From: Effrenium voratum
Taxonomy: Eukaryota; Sar; Dinophyceae; Suessiales; Symbiodiniaceae
Assembly (NCBI GenBank): GCA_963377175.1
Contig: CAUJNA010001891.1
Coordinates: 467,779-531,778, forward strand
Direction: 5' to 3'
Length of the DNA: 64,000 nucleotides
Translations under genes and position numbers: made by a program
Part shown: positions 11,740 through 22,171 of the stretch, piece by piece
Position numbering within the stretch: position 1 is the stretch's first letter
How the letters are laid out: each line of letters opens with the position of its first letter
Notes under the pieces: model-generated
Databases searched by the model: none
The model's input: only the letters and a program-made list of their open reading frames with translations
What the model was told of the DNA's origin: nothing

Positions 11740-14700
11740 CAAGGAGGCAGGAAGTCAAGAGAGCTTCTTGTGGGATTTGGCTTGGCCCAAGCTGAGTTTG
11801 GGCCCGGTCACTTGAAGCTGAGCTGTGAAAACACGCTTTTTTTGAGGTTGGTTCTGCATGGCACAGGTCAAGTCTGGACGTTTCCCAATCCATCTCATAT
11901 CCCATGAGTTGCGCTTCAAACATGCTTGGAACTTGCGAACATAAATCGGCTCTTTCGGGCCCCACTGGCGAGTCCCTACATGTTGCACATTCGCAAGCGA
12001 CACTATTTGGTGGTGTCCTCATTTGTGCAGGAAGAGACGTGTCATGGATCAAGGCTACCATTATTTTTCCTGTTTCAGGTATATCTTCCAGGTTACCTGT
12101 TGGCCCAATTTGGCCATGAATTTCCTTGGTGATGTGTTTCCTTCGCCTGAATCTGGGCAACCGCCTTCAAACGGGAGGTCCTGTCAACAGTTAGTTTGGC
12201 AGGACGTTTCTGCAAAGCCCTGCGGTGTCCTTTTAGGTCGTTGGTGAACGTCGACGGCACTGGTTTTGGTCGTTCCAATCATTTGCCAATGCCATCCACT
12301 TGTCCAAAAAGACCCTTCCTAGGCCTGGGGTGCTTCGCTGAGCTTCACTGCGTCACTTTGTGTCGCATGCATTGGTCAGAATTTTGTGTCCATCCATTTG
12401 AAAGGTCCCACAATGGGGTTGGTTTATACCTGCACAGCTACTGGCTTGCAACTTCCTGCACCTGGCACCCACGACTTGTTCCACTTATGCTTGCCAGCTT
12501 GGTTTTATTCCAACAACAGGAGAACAGGACTGGAAGGGCCAATGACGCGTTGATTAGCTGCCAGACCCGTTTTTGAACGAGATTGGGCAGCACCACCATT
12601 TGCTTTACCGTTTGAACTACTGATCTGTCAAACTTGTGGCCATTCCCTTGTGTATCAGGTCCACTCCTTACTTCTGTATGGCCGTTTTGGCGCGAGCCTA
12701 TGTGGCTATGTGTGTTTTCGGGGGCGAACACCCTCAAACATAGCTGTTGGACATAAAGCCCCAAATTCTACACTTTCCCAGAACCTCTACCCTGCAGGAA
12801 AATTCCAGATATAATATTTTCCCTGTATATAATGGCTATTCTTTAAACCCGGTAGTGGAAACCAGCTTAGGCAAATGCTGTCCACCGAATGGTCCCCGTT
12901 GAAACTCATAGCCATGTAGTCGTTTACAGCCACCTTGGCAGGGACAGGCACTGCCCGGGTGGATAAGGGTCCCATTTGCTATGTGCCGAAATCAAAGGAC
13001 ACGTTTGGAAATTAGCAGGTCAAGGGATTTTTGACATCATGCGGCCGTGTCCTGTTTGAGGGCCCCTCTTGTCTGTGCTGTTTAACGGGCCACCATTTTA
13101 GGGGGTCTAACAAAAAGACACGCGCCATGTCGAAGCGAGGCTCTGCGGCTCCTCGCCAAGGATGGCTGCTTTCTCAGCTTGGGTCTGGAGAGGTTTTGCA
13201 GACCCCACCGGGCCCCGAACTGGTGGCTTGTCATGGCGAAGCTGTTGATGGGCATATAAGAAGCTCCTTGGGAAAGAGTCCCTTTAAGGTAACATATTTT
13301 GAGCAACAACAATGGCCATGATGTAGCTTACATTGCAGTGGGCTGCCAGCTGCAACCTTCTTGGGCCAACTCGGTATCAGGTTCAAGGAGCGAGGAGAGG
13401 AGTCGGCATATCGGCTGTGCCAGCAACAGTTCCAAGCACCGCCGCATCAGCGAAACACTGCAGCCAGTGATGGCTGCACAGAAACAAATGAGACGTGAAA
13501 GGGGCAAATAATGACGGACGCGTGCTCCAGATTCCCTTAGGGTTTTCTCACTGCTTGAGTTCGAACATAGCCTGCCCAGACAAGGTGAACAAAAAGACAA
13601 ACAGCGGCACTTCCTCTTGCCCCTCTTGCCATGTTGCTGCCCACAAGTGGATGATGGGTGAGATTGCCAAGAGTACGTGTGTTGTTTCCAGCCTGCTTGC
13701 CTTCGTGCTGGGGATTCTGGTGTGCCAGAACCAGCCACTCGGCCGAAGCCGTTTGCTAGAGCCCGAAGTCAGCATACCCACCCGTCCCTTCGCATACCAC
13801 AGGGACAATTTCAGGTTGCTGACATCGAGACCAACATTTGGCTCCTTCGACGAAATCGTTTTTTGTTTTTTTTTGTTTAGCCACTTATGGCAAACACCAT
13901 GGCAATTACTCCCAAATGAACATGGAAGCCAAGGGGATCCATGCCCCCCAAAGGCTAGAAACGGTCGTTTTGGGCTCCATGTTAATATGCCGGGGAGCTT
14001 GCTTGATTTGTCCATGGTTTCAAAGGGACAGCTCCCTACGCTCACCAGAGTTCAAATTTGTTTTCATTAGGGTTGTGCAGCATCAAAAAAAATAAACGAC
14101 CGGACCCTGCTCCCCGCGAAACCGGGAGCACAACGGAGGTTGGTACAACAATGGGCGTTTGCGCATATTAATTCTTTGTGCGTACGTGTGGGGAGGCGTT
14201 GTCACCCTGAAAGGGAAACCAACAGGAAACCCCACTCAGTTTTTGGGGTCCCCTATAGTGAGCACATCCTCAAACATGATTGGACCAAAAAAACTTATGA
14301 CGATGTCAACCACAGGATCCCTGTAGTTACATCCCAAACCCATCTGGCGAACAAATGCAAATGGGACTCGAAGCCCCCTGTGGGCTGACAATGGGACTCG
14401 AAGCCAAAAGTTGAGCTGACCATTGCTTTGTAAGGGGTCTGTTGCCAGCCCGCTTGGCTTTCCCAGTCCCCTTTTCTTGCTGGTTCTCGGCGGGGAATGA
14501 GTTGGAATGACCCCCAGAAACCGCATAAACCGTCCCGTATGGCTGCCATCCGCAAAACAAAACACAATCGGTTCATTCCACCAAACACCGGAATCCACAA
14601 AACCGGTTCCTCCCAAAACCCGGCAACTCGGATCCGTCATTCTCTACATATGGCGCCTGCAAGCTATGGTTCTTTGTCTGGGCTGCTCAGTGGCGACGCT

Positions 14701-14760
14701 TTCCCGTTCCAGCAAAGCACAGATGTGAAACCGGGAAGTGGGTTCTCTTGAGGTCCAAAA
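11740..14760. other. No supported gene
   Basis: Several open frames of 60-190 codons exist on both strands (for example the + frame at 13495-14070), but none has a recognised domain or a consistent exon structure. A family M1-like end lies near 14468 (CTTGCTGGTTCTCGGCGGGG). Confidence 0.4.
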
Positions 14761-14766
14761 GCCATT

Positions 14767-14898
14767 CTTGCTGGTGCGATAGGCATTGTGGGAACGAATC
14801 CAGGCTTTGGTCCCCAAGGAAACCGCACAAGTTGGATGTTTTTTTTCGTTGGGTCCTTCCATTTCTCATTCCTCTGCGTATAGTGCAACGATCGCAAG
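14767..14898. mobile_element. Diverged TIR element, family M1
   Basis: The left end CTTGCTGGTGCGATAGGCA and the right end GCAACGATCGCAAG are partly complementary, and the interior retains the GGAAACCGCACAAGTTGG block seen in other M1 copies. More diverged than 2945-3061. Confidence 0.4.
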
Positions 14899-15417
14899 CT
14901 TACAAGGGAATGTTGCATCCACTTTTTCACCGGGCTTTTTTCCGCGGACCCCGACACGACGAGAAGCCCAGCAACGTTCGTTCAGTGGTGCTTTATGTTT
15001 GTCAAAGCCAACAGGGAAGTTTCCCATAGGCATAGATAACCCAGGAACATTTCCTACATCACCCAAGTCAACATGGAAGTTTCCCACATGGATAACCCGG
15101 CCATGTTTATCTCGGCAAGCTTTGGACCCCAACGTCCTTTCTTCTCAGGGAGTGAACTGGAAAGAAGGGGAGCTGGTGGTGAAACGAGGACTCCTATTCA
15201 TAATAGACCCTTTTTCTTGTGGGAGTCCCGAAGAAAGGAAACCGACGGGTTTCCATTTTTTGGTTCCCATCGCAGCGATCGCAGCGAGCGGATTTTTCTC
15301 CTCGCGGCCGTGCCGTCGGTTGCCGGCCTCAGGTCTCGGGGCCTGGCGTGGGTGGCGGAGCTCCAGAAGATCCGCGCCGACGGCACGGCGCCTGGGACGC
15401 AAGCGGCGGAGGGTCGA

Positions 15418-15501
15418 GGTTGGGGGGTGGGGGTTGGGGGTGGGTGGGTTGGGGGGGATTGGGGGGGGTTGGGTGGGGGGTCGGGGTTGGGGGTTGGGTT
15501 C
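15418..15501 (+). repeat. G-rich tract (GGGGTTGGGGG)
   Basis: Consists almost only of G runs of 3-8 separated by T or TT, so it has strong G-quadruplex potential on the + strand. A GC-rich open segment just upstream (about 15295-15415) could be an exon but has no recognisable content. Confidence 0.8.
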
Positions 15502-16189
15502 TCTAAATGGGCGAGGTGGATATGCGCACTTCTTGAATTCGGGGGACTTCAGGCGGCTTTTTGGAAGACCCTTTTTGGGGCAGAGAACCAGTTTGGACTT
15601 TGTTGGGCCTTGGGCCAAGAGTGTGTGTGGGGTCGACATGTACATTGGGCCGAGCACAGCACGAAGCGTCAGCGACGCGAAAGGAAGGAGCAGCGCCGGC
15701 CAAGTGGCAATTCACATACGCGAGTCACGGAACCAAGCGACGCGGGGCTCTGCGTGCAAGTTGCTAGCAATGGACAGGTTCTGGCGTCGTGCCAGCCCGG
15801 AGTTGCACCGGTTTTAAGCTTGGATTTGATTGGTTTCTAGAGGGGGGGGGTTTTGATTGGTTTGTAGAGGGGTTTGGCCGGAGTTGGACAGGATTGTGAC
15901 CGGTTTCCAGGGCCTGACCTCACAAAGGGGCTTGAGGCAGCTGGAGCCTGGTTTTGGGTGCACATGGAAATTTTGGTGCTTCCACCTCATTTTTTTTCCA
16001 GAGCTAAGTCGCTTTAACATTCCAGTAGATTTGTTGGTGGGGATGTGATTGGCGATGGGTAAATGAGCAAACACGCTGTGTTTCACAGAGTTGTTTGGCC
16101 CAGATGGTGCTGGGAACTAGGCGAAACACAGTTTGGGAGTAAATGCATGGTGGCCTTTGCAGCAAGCGCGATGCACTTTCCCTAGCCCT

Positions 16190-16600
16190 TCGTGATCCCC
16201 TAGTATTCCTAGCAGTCCCCTGTTATCCACCTAGTAGTCCCCTGTTTCAGTATTCTACTAGCCCTCTAGTACTCCCTCAGTGTCCCCTTAGTAGTCCTGT
16301 AGTACTCCCCAAGCACTCTTTCAGTAGTGTCACCCTGAGTACTTCCCTTAAGTTCCCCTAGTGCCCCCTTCCCCAGTATTCTCTATCCTTAGTAGTTTCT
16401 TGTTCCCCCAATATTCTCTTCGTATTCCCCCTGTTCTTCCCCTATTATCCCCTCAGGTTTCTGACAGTAGTCTCTTCGGATTCCAAGATATTCCCTTGAA
16501 TTTCTTGAGAATTCCCAATTATTCTCTTAATATTCCCCTAGCGTTCCCCTATTTCTTCAGTATTCTCTTGCCCCTATGGTTCCCTCGGTACTTCCCGTGT
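16190..16600. repeat. Degenerate pyrimidine-rich minisatellite (TAGTATTCCCCTAG-like)
   Basis: Many diverged copies of words such as CCTAGTAGTCCCC, CTAGTATTC and TTAGTACTCCC give a C/T-rich + strand. The two open frames across it (16143-16361 and 16361-16657) are rich in Ser, Pro, Leu and Phe, as expected from the repeat, and are not taken as genes. Confidence 0.6.
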
Positions 16601-17212
16601 TTGAAAAGAGGGTGGGCGTATGTTAAGGTCCTTAAATTTTCAGTTTGGATGGATTAGTAGTTGAATTATCACAGGATGGATGCCGGGCCAGTTGTTATTG
16701 AGTTGGTGTTGGCGGAGTGGTGTTTTGAGGCGGCAAGAAAGGACGTGTTTGTTGGGGGGTCTCCAAGAGAAGGCTGTGGGAGTTGGGCTGTGCTCCCCCT
16801 CTGTTGTGGAAGATGTCGGTTTTGAGGAAGTCCAGGTGGCGCGGTGAACCAATGTAACCCCCTTCATGGTTGCATTGTCATGCAGATAAGAATCCCACGT
16901 TGGAATCACGCGGCTCGCGATTCAACCCCCATTCAAAGAATGGTTGACCCAATTTGGATGATGAATTAATAGTGGGTATATTAACCCCTTTGGTAACTGC
17001 ACCCCGCAGTTTTCACTGTACCTTGTGAGGGAACTTCCCTTAGACCAAGGTGTTGAAACATGACTTCTGGTTCTTTGGAAAAATGAGTCAGACCTCAACA
17101 TTTCTTGGGCTAAGCTGAAAGGTTCGTTGGTTGTGGAGACATCCCCAAGCATAGGTTCGGCACACGTAAAAAAAGGGTGTTGGGCCATCCAAATGTGACT
17201 GCTTGGGGCATA

Positions 17213-17349
<137 letters not shown>

Positions 17350-17554
17350 TGCGCTCACTGTTTAGTTGTGGTGTCGTTGAAGCCCCACCGACTTGTTCAA
17401 AACTGACAACAGACAGCCTGTCTGACACCAAAATTACATCGCCTTGCTTCGGTCTCCGACTGGAACCGGCCAATATGAGGTGCTTTGTCCGTGTGAAGCC
17501 GTCTCGGTTTTCCGCACCCAACAAGGGCCTCCCTCACAAGCGACGTATTTCCTT

Positions 17555-17662
17555 GGTGGTTTCTAGCCACCCCCTTAAACTTTTCGGTTCTTAGGGTCTA
17601 GGGGGGCGGGGTTGTCCATTCAGCCCACAACAAGTTAAACAGTTTTAGCAGGGGATCTGAGC
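17555..17662 (+). repeat. Family M7 repeat
   Basis: Has TTTCTAGCCACCCCCTTAAA at the start, a (C)TTAGGGTCTAGG stretch, and the end TTTTAGCAGGGGATCTGAG. It is followed directly by a GC-rich open segment (17680-17890). Confidence 0.5.
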
Positions 17663-17681
17663 ACGGAGCGCCCGGTTTCGC

Positions 17682-17894
17682 TTGTTTTCCGAGGTCACTC
17701 TCGCGCCGTCCTCCCCAGCCCTCGTCGCCTCCGAGCCATCCCCGCCTTCGGCGCCGCCGCCATCGGCGTCGGCGCCTCCGGCGTCCCCGGTGGCGCCTCT
17801 GGCGCCGCGGGGCGTGAAGAGCCGATGCTTGGACGACAGGCGCACGAGCCGACGAGAAATAGGGGGGCCGTTGTTTCCCCAAGACCTCATTTAA
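17682..17894 (+). CDS. Possible Pro/Ala-rich exon (unrecognised, strand uncertain)
   Basis: A GC-rich island encodes a Ser/Pro/Ala-rich stretch (SPPSAPPPSASAPPASP) followed by a basic part (KSRCLDDRRTSRREIGG). The minus strand is equally open (Gly/Ala/Asp-rich). Its composition contrasts with the AT-richer surroundings, as for the better supported exons in this window, and it sits between an M7 repeat and an M6 array. No homology was recognised. Low-complexity chance coding is a real alternative. Confidence 0.2.
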   Translation: MFSEVTLAPSSPALVASEPSPPSAPPPSASAPPASPVAPLAPRGVKSRCLDDRRTSRREIGGPLFPQDLI

Positions 17895-18039
17895 GGCCGT
17901 TCCGTTGCTTGAAGAGGAGCCCAAGATCTCATTCAAGGCCTTTCCGTTGCTTGGAGAGGAGCCCATGACCTCATTTGAGGCAACTTGGGGGTTGAAGGCC
18001 CTCATACCTACTGTAGGGTCCAGGGGCTCTAGGCCCTAG
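17876..18039. repeat. Tandem family M6 repeat
   Basis: Three partial units share GAGCCCAAGACCTCATTTAAGG-like sequence. Two of them carry the same extra (C)TTTCCGTTGCTTGGAGAGG insert. The block ends in the usual M6 right end (GGGGTTGAAGGCCCTCAT... GGGGCTCTAG). Confidence 0.6.
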
Positions 18040-18439
18040 ACTTTCCAAAGGACATTAAATAAATGGCCGAGGTGGTAAAGTACATTTTCCGGGAAAAGGC
18101 TATTTTTTGCTTAAATTTGGTTGGATCATGATTTGCACGATAATCCCACTTAAGAGTAGCTGGAAGGGGCTGCGCAGTGCAATTTTGCCGAGCTTGAGAG
18201 TGCTTCGTGTGCTTCGCATTGCCTTCTGCAGAAGTTTGCCAACGTCAGCCACGGGGCACGGCTCGGGAACTGTTTATTTGATATATGCATGTACTGGTCC
18301 AGCATACATGCATCGATCCATGCATGCATATTTGGCTCACAAGTCTTTGACTGCCCAATTGCCAAGCCAGAAAAGAGCAACAAAGTCCTGAGAAGTCACG
18401 TGCCGCGAATTGACACCAAAATGGTGCAAAAACGGGGTG

Positions 18440-18532
18440 TGCAGAAAATGTCTTTTCTACGGCAATAAATGGCCGTTCTACGGCAGAAAATATACTTTCT
18501 ACGGCAGAAAATGCACTTTCTACGGTTTGTCC
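18440..18532 (+). repeat. Short tandem repeat with TTTCTACGGCAGAAAATGCA units
   Basis: About four copies of a 20-24 bp unit around TTCTACGGCAGAAAAT. In one + frame the unit reads FYGRKxT, and the array stays open from 18410 to 18607. It may be a repeat in a coding exon or simply a minisatellite; nothing else supports a gene. Confidence 0.6.
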
Positions 18533-19372
18533 ACGGTCCCTCTCGGTCGCAAGTTGCAAGCAACGACGAGCAACGAGCTCAACAAATCTCGGTTGTACGA
18601 CTCGACCTGATGTGAATCCTGATTTTGCTATGTGTTTCCCCTTCTGCGGAATTAAGTACCCCTGACTTAAACCATTACTTTTCGTAGCGGTTTTTTGCTT
18701 GCCTATGGTTTTCCCGAATGGTTTGCCTGTGGTCTATGATATGTCTACGGTATGTATATGGTTTGTCTATCGTGTCAATTTGCCCTGATCAGAGCACTCG
18801 AAGAAATTGGGCCCCCATAGTGGATGCAAAACATGTCCCTTCGCGAGCAAAAAAATGCCCGTTGTCCCACGGACATTTATTTGATGGCCGAGGAAGTTCT
18901 GGGTAGGACTTTACAGAAATGGCGTTATCGCGAAGGTGCAACTGTCCTTTGGTGCCAGCGCTCGGCACCTGTTCGTTAGAGGCTGGGGTCGGAGCAGTGT
19001 CAAAAGGCCCAAGGAGTGAGTCTTTCCGTTTTGCACCAAAAGAAGAAATGGTCCGCAAAACCACCTGGAAATTTAATAACTTGGTGCCTTTGGATTTTGT
19101 GCATCCGCAGGGTCCCGGCACAAACAAAAGCAACCAAACCAAACAAAACAACCTAACAAGCAGAATAAGAACAATTTTTCGAACAAAATCACAACGGCCG
19201 GGCCCCGTTAGGTGCAGCCAAGTGTCTCCACGCTGCCGATCTGATGTCTTCCGGTCCCGGGACTACCGTTGTCCTTCCGACGACTGGGTGAAGCGACCCG
19301 GCCATTTATGGCGGGGGGTGCATTGGCTGCATTCGGTGCATTGGAGGCCTTGGGTCCTACCTCACCTCCTGA

Positions 19373-19475
19373 GGTCCGTTTCGAGCTTTAGTCACTTTTC
19401 GGGTAGACCGTTTTAGTGGTTATAAACAAAATAAGGACTTTTTGTTACTAATGCACTCAGGACATACATGTTGCC
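19373..19475 (+). repeat. Family M11 repeat
   Basis: Contains GTCACTTTTCGGGTAGACC, GTTTTAGTGGTTATAAAC and ACTCAGGA. The same ordered blocks occur at 45228-45340, 47462-47654 and 63265-63385. The copy at 47 kb fills a predicted intron. Confidence 0.5.
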
Positions 19476-20870
19476 AACGCATTCGGTACCAAGCTTTGAC
19501 CTGAATTGTCTGGGAATGGTTTTCAGCGAGAACCAAACATGAATGAGTTCTTTGACGGGCTGGTATCCGTCCTTGGTGGGGCCTTTGGGTCCAATTCTTA
19601 TCCCAGTTGCCAGTTGTCCAGTGGCGCCCCTTCTTTCATTGTTTCTTTTATTATTATTCTTATTATGATTTATTATTACTATTTCCCTTTAAATTCCAAC
19701 CAACAAAGGATGCCCCTGTTGTAGTAGAAGGGGATGCCAGCAGATAAGTTGTTGATTGTTTCAAAAGGATCCCCTGCTGCAGCTATGACAATGTGGGCCA
19801 TATTGCGCCTTCATGGGGTGTCGCGTTCTTCCAACTTCTAACCTTTCTACTGCAGGATCCCCTGCTTCACCAAAAGGATGACCCCTTTTCCTGGAAGGAT
19901 TCAGGATACCAGAGTACCTCCTTATGCAAAATCCACCATTGATAAGGCCGTGTTTGCTCCAATGTACCACGGAAGTGAAGGGCAGGACCAGGAGGAAAGA
20001 GCGGGCAAAACCCGGAGCTACTTTCTTGACTGCTATCGGTTGGGTCTTTACACTTTAACTTTTTGGAAAATCATGGGTTTTTCCACTAAACCCACAAAAA
20101 GTTAAGCTTTTTGCAGAGGGGTCAACAGCAACCAAGCTTTGTTTTTGTTGGGTTTCTTTTGGTGACGGGTTTCAGCATCCGCAGTTTCGAGACCATCTCA
20201 TGGGAAATTCCCACAGGTAGACCTTTGCATCCTTTGTTCAATTCCCCCAACTAGTTTAAAGTTCAAGAATGAACAATTGTTGGTGTCATGTTTGTTTTTC
20301 TGGGAGAGTGTCATGCAGGCTTACATTAAACGGAGTGGTAGAAGTAAGCATCGCCGGGCTTCGAGCATCACCCAGTCAGCAAGTTCACATAGTATGGATG
20401 AGTCAAATCAGGAATATGCTTGTTTGGGCAAAGCAGTCCGGTCAGTGTTCGAAGGACTTGTGTGGCAAACCGAGCATGCAGAACAGCGGCTTTGCCTCCC
20501 TTAAAGGGAACCACCGTATGTTTACCCTCTCAAGAACTGCAGAGCTTGGTTATAGCACGTGCTCAGAGTTCTCAGGACTTGTGAATATTGTGTTCAAACT
20601 TAGTTGCAATCCACGGAGTCTTTGGAGATTTGGGCGGATCTAAAAAGTTCATGGGGATAGCCAGACCACTCCTTGACTAGCCACTCCTGGACCCACAAAG
20701 CCAGCCAGTTCTGAAGTCAGACACTGAAACCGTCGGTGAAACCCTTGGCGGAGGGCAGTGGTTCCTTCCAAAAGTGCGCAACAGTCCACTTCCATTTGCT
20801 GAAATTAATATAGAAATTGGGGGAGTTGGGTGACCCCTGGGATTCCATTTCTGGGGGGACTAGTACTGAT

Positions 20871-20987
20871 CCTCTATTTGCTGAAATGAATATTTGTTTA
20901 TTCTCCCTTTTTGGTTTTGAAGGGAATCGACTTCACTGCTGGACATATGATATTTTTTTTGGGGGGGGAGTTCAGCAAATGGAAGTC
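20871..20987. mobile_element. TIR element, family M2
   Basis: Left end CCTCTATTTGCTGAAATG, right end TTCAGCAAATGGAAGTC. The interior keeps GAATATTTGTTTATTCTC and GGGAATCGAC-type blocks shared with 30171-30293 and 60999-61121. A truncated M2 end also lies at about 20792-20815. Confidence 0.65.
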
Positions 20988-21117
20988 CCTGAAAGCAGGA
21001 CTCTTCCTACTTCCTGGGCCGCTGAACTGTTCCTTCCGGCCCGAGATCCACCTCAGGGCTTCCGGGTACCATTCTAGCAGGTGACCTGGGGCAACCATGA
21101 TGTAAAACAAGGTAAGA

Positions 21118-21215
21118 ATACAATAGGTTACCTAATGTAGTGGAAACCATGAAAAACACACACACACAACAACAAAGAAACACAATAGGTTACTTAACGT
21201 AGTGGTAACCATGTT
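21118..21215. repeat. Direct repeat, period about 64 bp
   Basis: ACAATAGGTTACCTAATGTA at 21120 recurs as ACAATAGGTTACTTAACGTA at 21183, each followed by GTGG and AACCATG. A short CACACACA stretch lies between. Confidence 0.6.
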
Positions 21216-21967
21216 AACAAGAACAACTTGTTACCTACGTAACTGGAAGCGCTGGGTCCAGCGACCAACGCGCTCCAATTGCTTTTCGGGGCCTCGCGCA
21301 GAAGCGAGGAAGATGGCAGAAGTGGACCCCAATCCCGACAAGGCAGGAGGACAAAGATGACCTTCGGGGGACACAAAAACGACACCAAAACAGGGTTGCG
21401 GGATCACAATGGGTTTATCCGATACCACTTCTGTGACACAAGTTGGAATTTTCTCTTTTGCTTGGGGTTAGTCTTCAGGCCCTTTTTGTTGTATCACAGA
21501 CCCTGCTTTGGGCCTCATGATTGGGGTCCAAGGGGCTCCTAGGGAAAAGGACACCCCCGACTTTAGGCAACCGCCCATTTTAAGAAGGTCCCCTATTTTA
21601 ACACGCAGTTGATCCCAGCCTGACAAAGGGGCACCCTGAGGCTAAGAACCGTTGGGAAGTGAAGGCCTCGACAGTGAGGCAAGTGGTACCTTCCGATTCG
21701 ACCCATCGATGTGTACGGCTCGGAACCTTTGTCTGGGTGAGACCTGCGGATCCATCCACAGGATGATGCGACTTTTGCAGACACGGCAAACATGCAAGAG
21801 ATGGCCTGATGGCAAATATTGAGCTAATTGTTGAGCTGTCTGGGAATGGGCCCTCTATGGTTTGAGGAGATGACATGCGCTGCCACACGCCAAACAAAAG
21901 CAAGACGTGTTTTTTTGTGATTTTGCTGTATTTGTTTCTTTTTTGGGGTGCTCGTTGTCCTCTCCAG

Positions 21968-22171
21968 ATCGGAAAGGGGGCGGACGTTGGACCAGGCAAC
22001 GGCCGTATGCGAGGTCATCATGAATGTCGGGTGCAACAAGGGCCACGACTCCATCGCCTGGCTGCAGATGTTCGACCAAGAGCCCACCTGGGATCTCAAA
22101 AAATGGGCACGCTCTGTGCCGAACGGCCCCTGCAAGGTCGACTCAGATGCTCGCCGGGCAACCACCAAAGG
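21968..22171 (+). CDS. FkbM methyltransferase exon 1 of those seen: SAM-binding loop
   Basis: Follows CTCTCCAG and ends before the donor GTAGTG. It encodes EVIMNVGCNKGHDSIAWLQ then MFDQEPTWDLKKWARSV. NVGCNKG is the SAM-binding motif I (usual form V/I-D-x-G-x-N-x-G). The exon starts with one base of a codon and ends with two. The gene must begin upstream, because this motif is normally preceded by at least a short N-terminal region. Confidence 0.8.

Noticed and set aside
15145..15657. 170-codon minus-strand Pro-rich frame
   Set aside because: Mostly the complement of the G-rich tract; its flanks have no recognised content.
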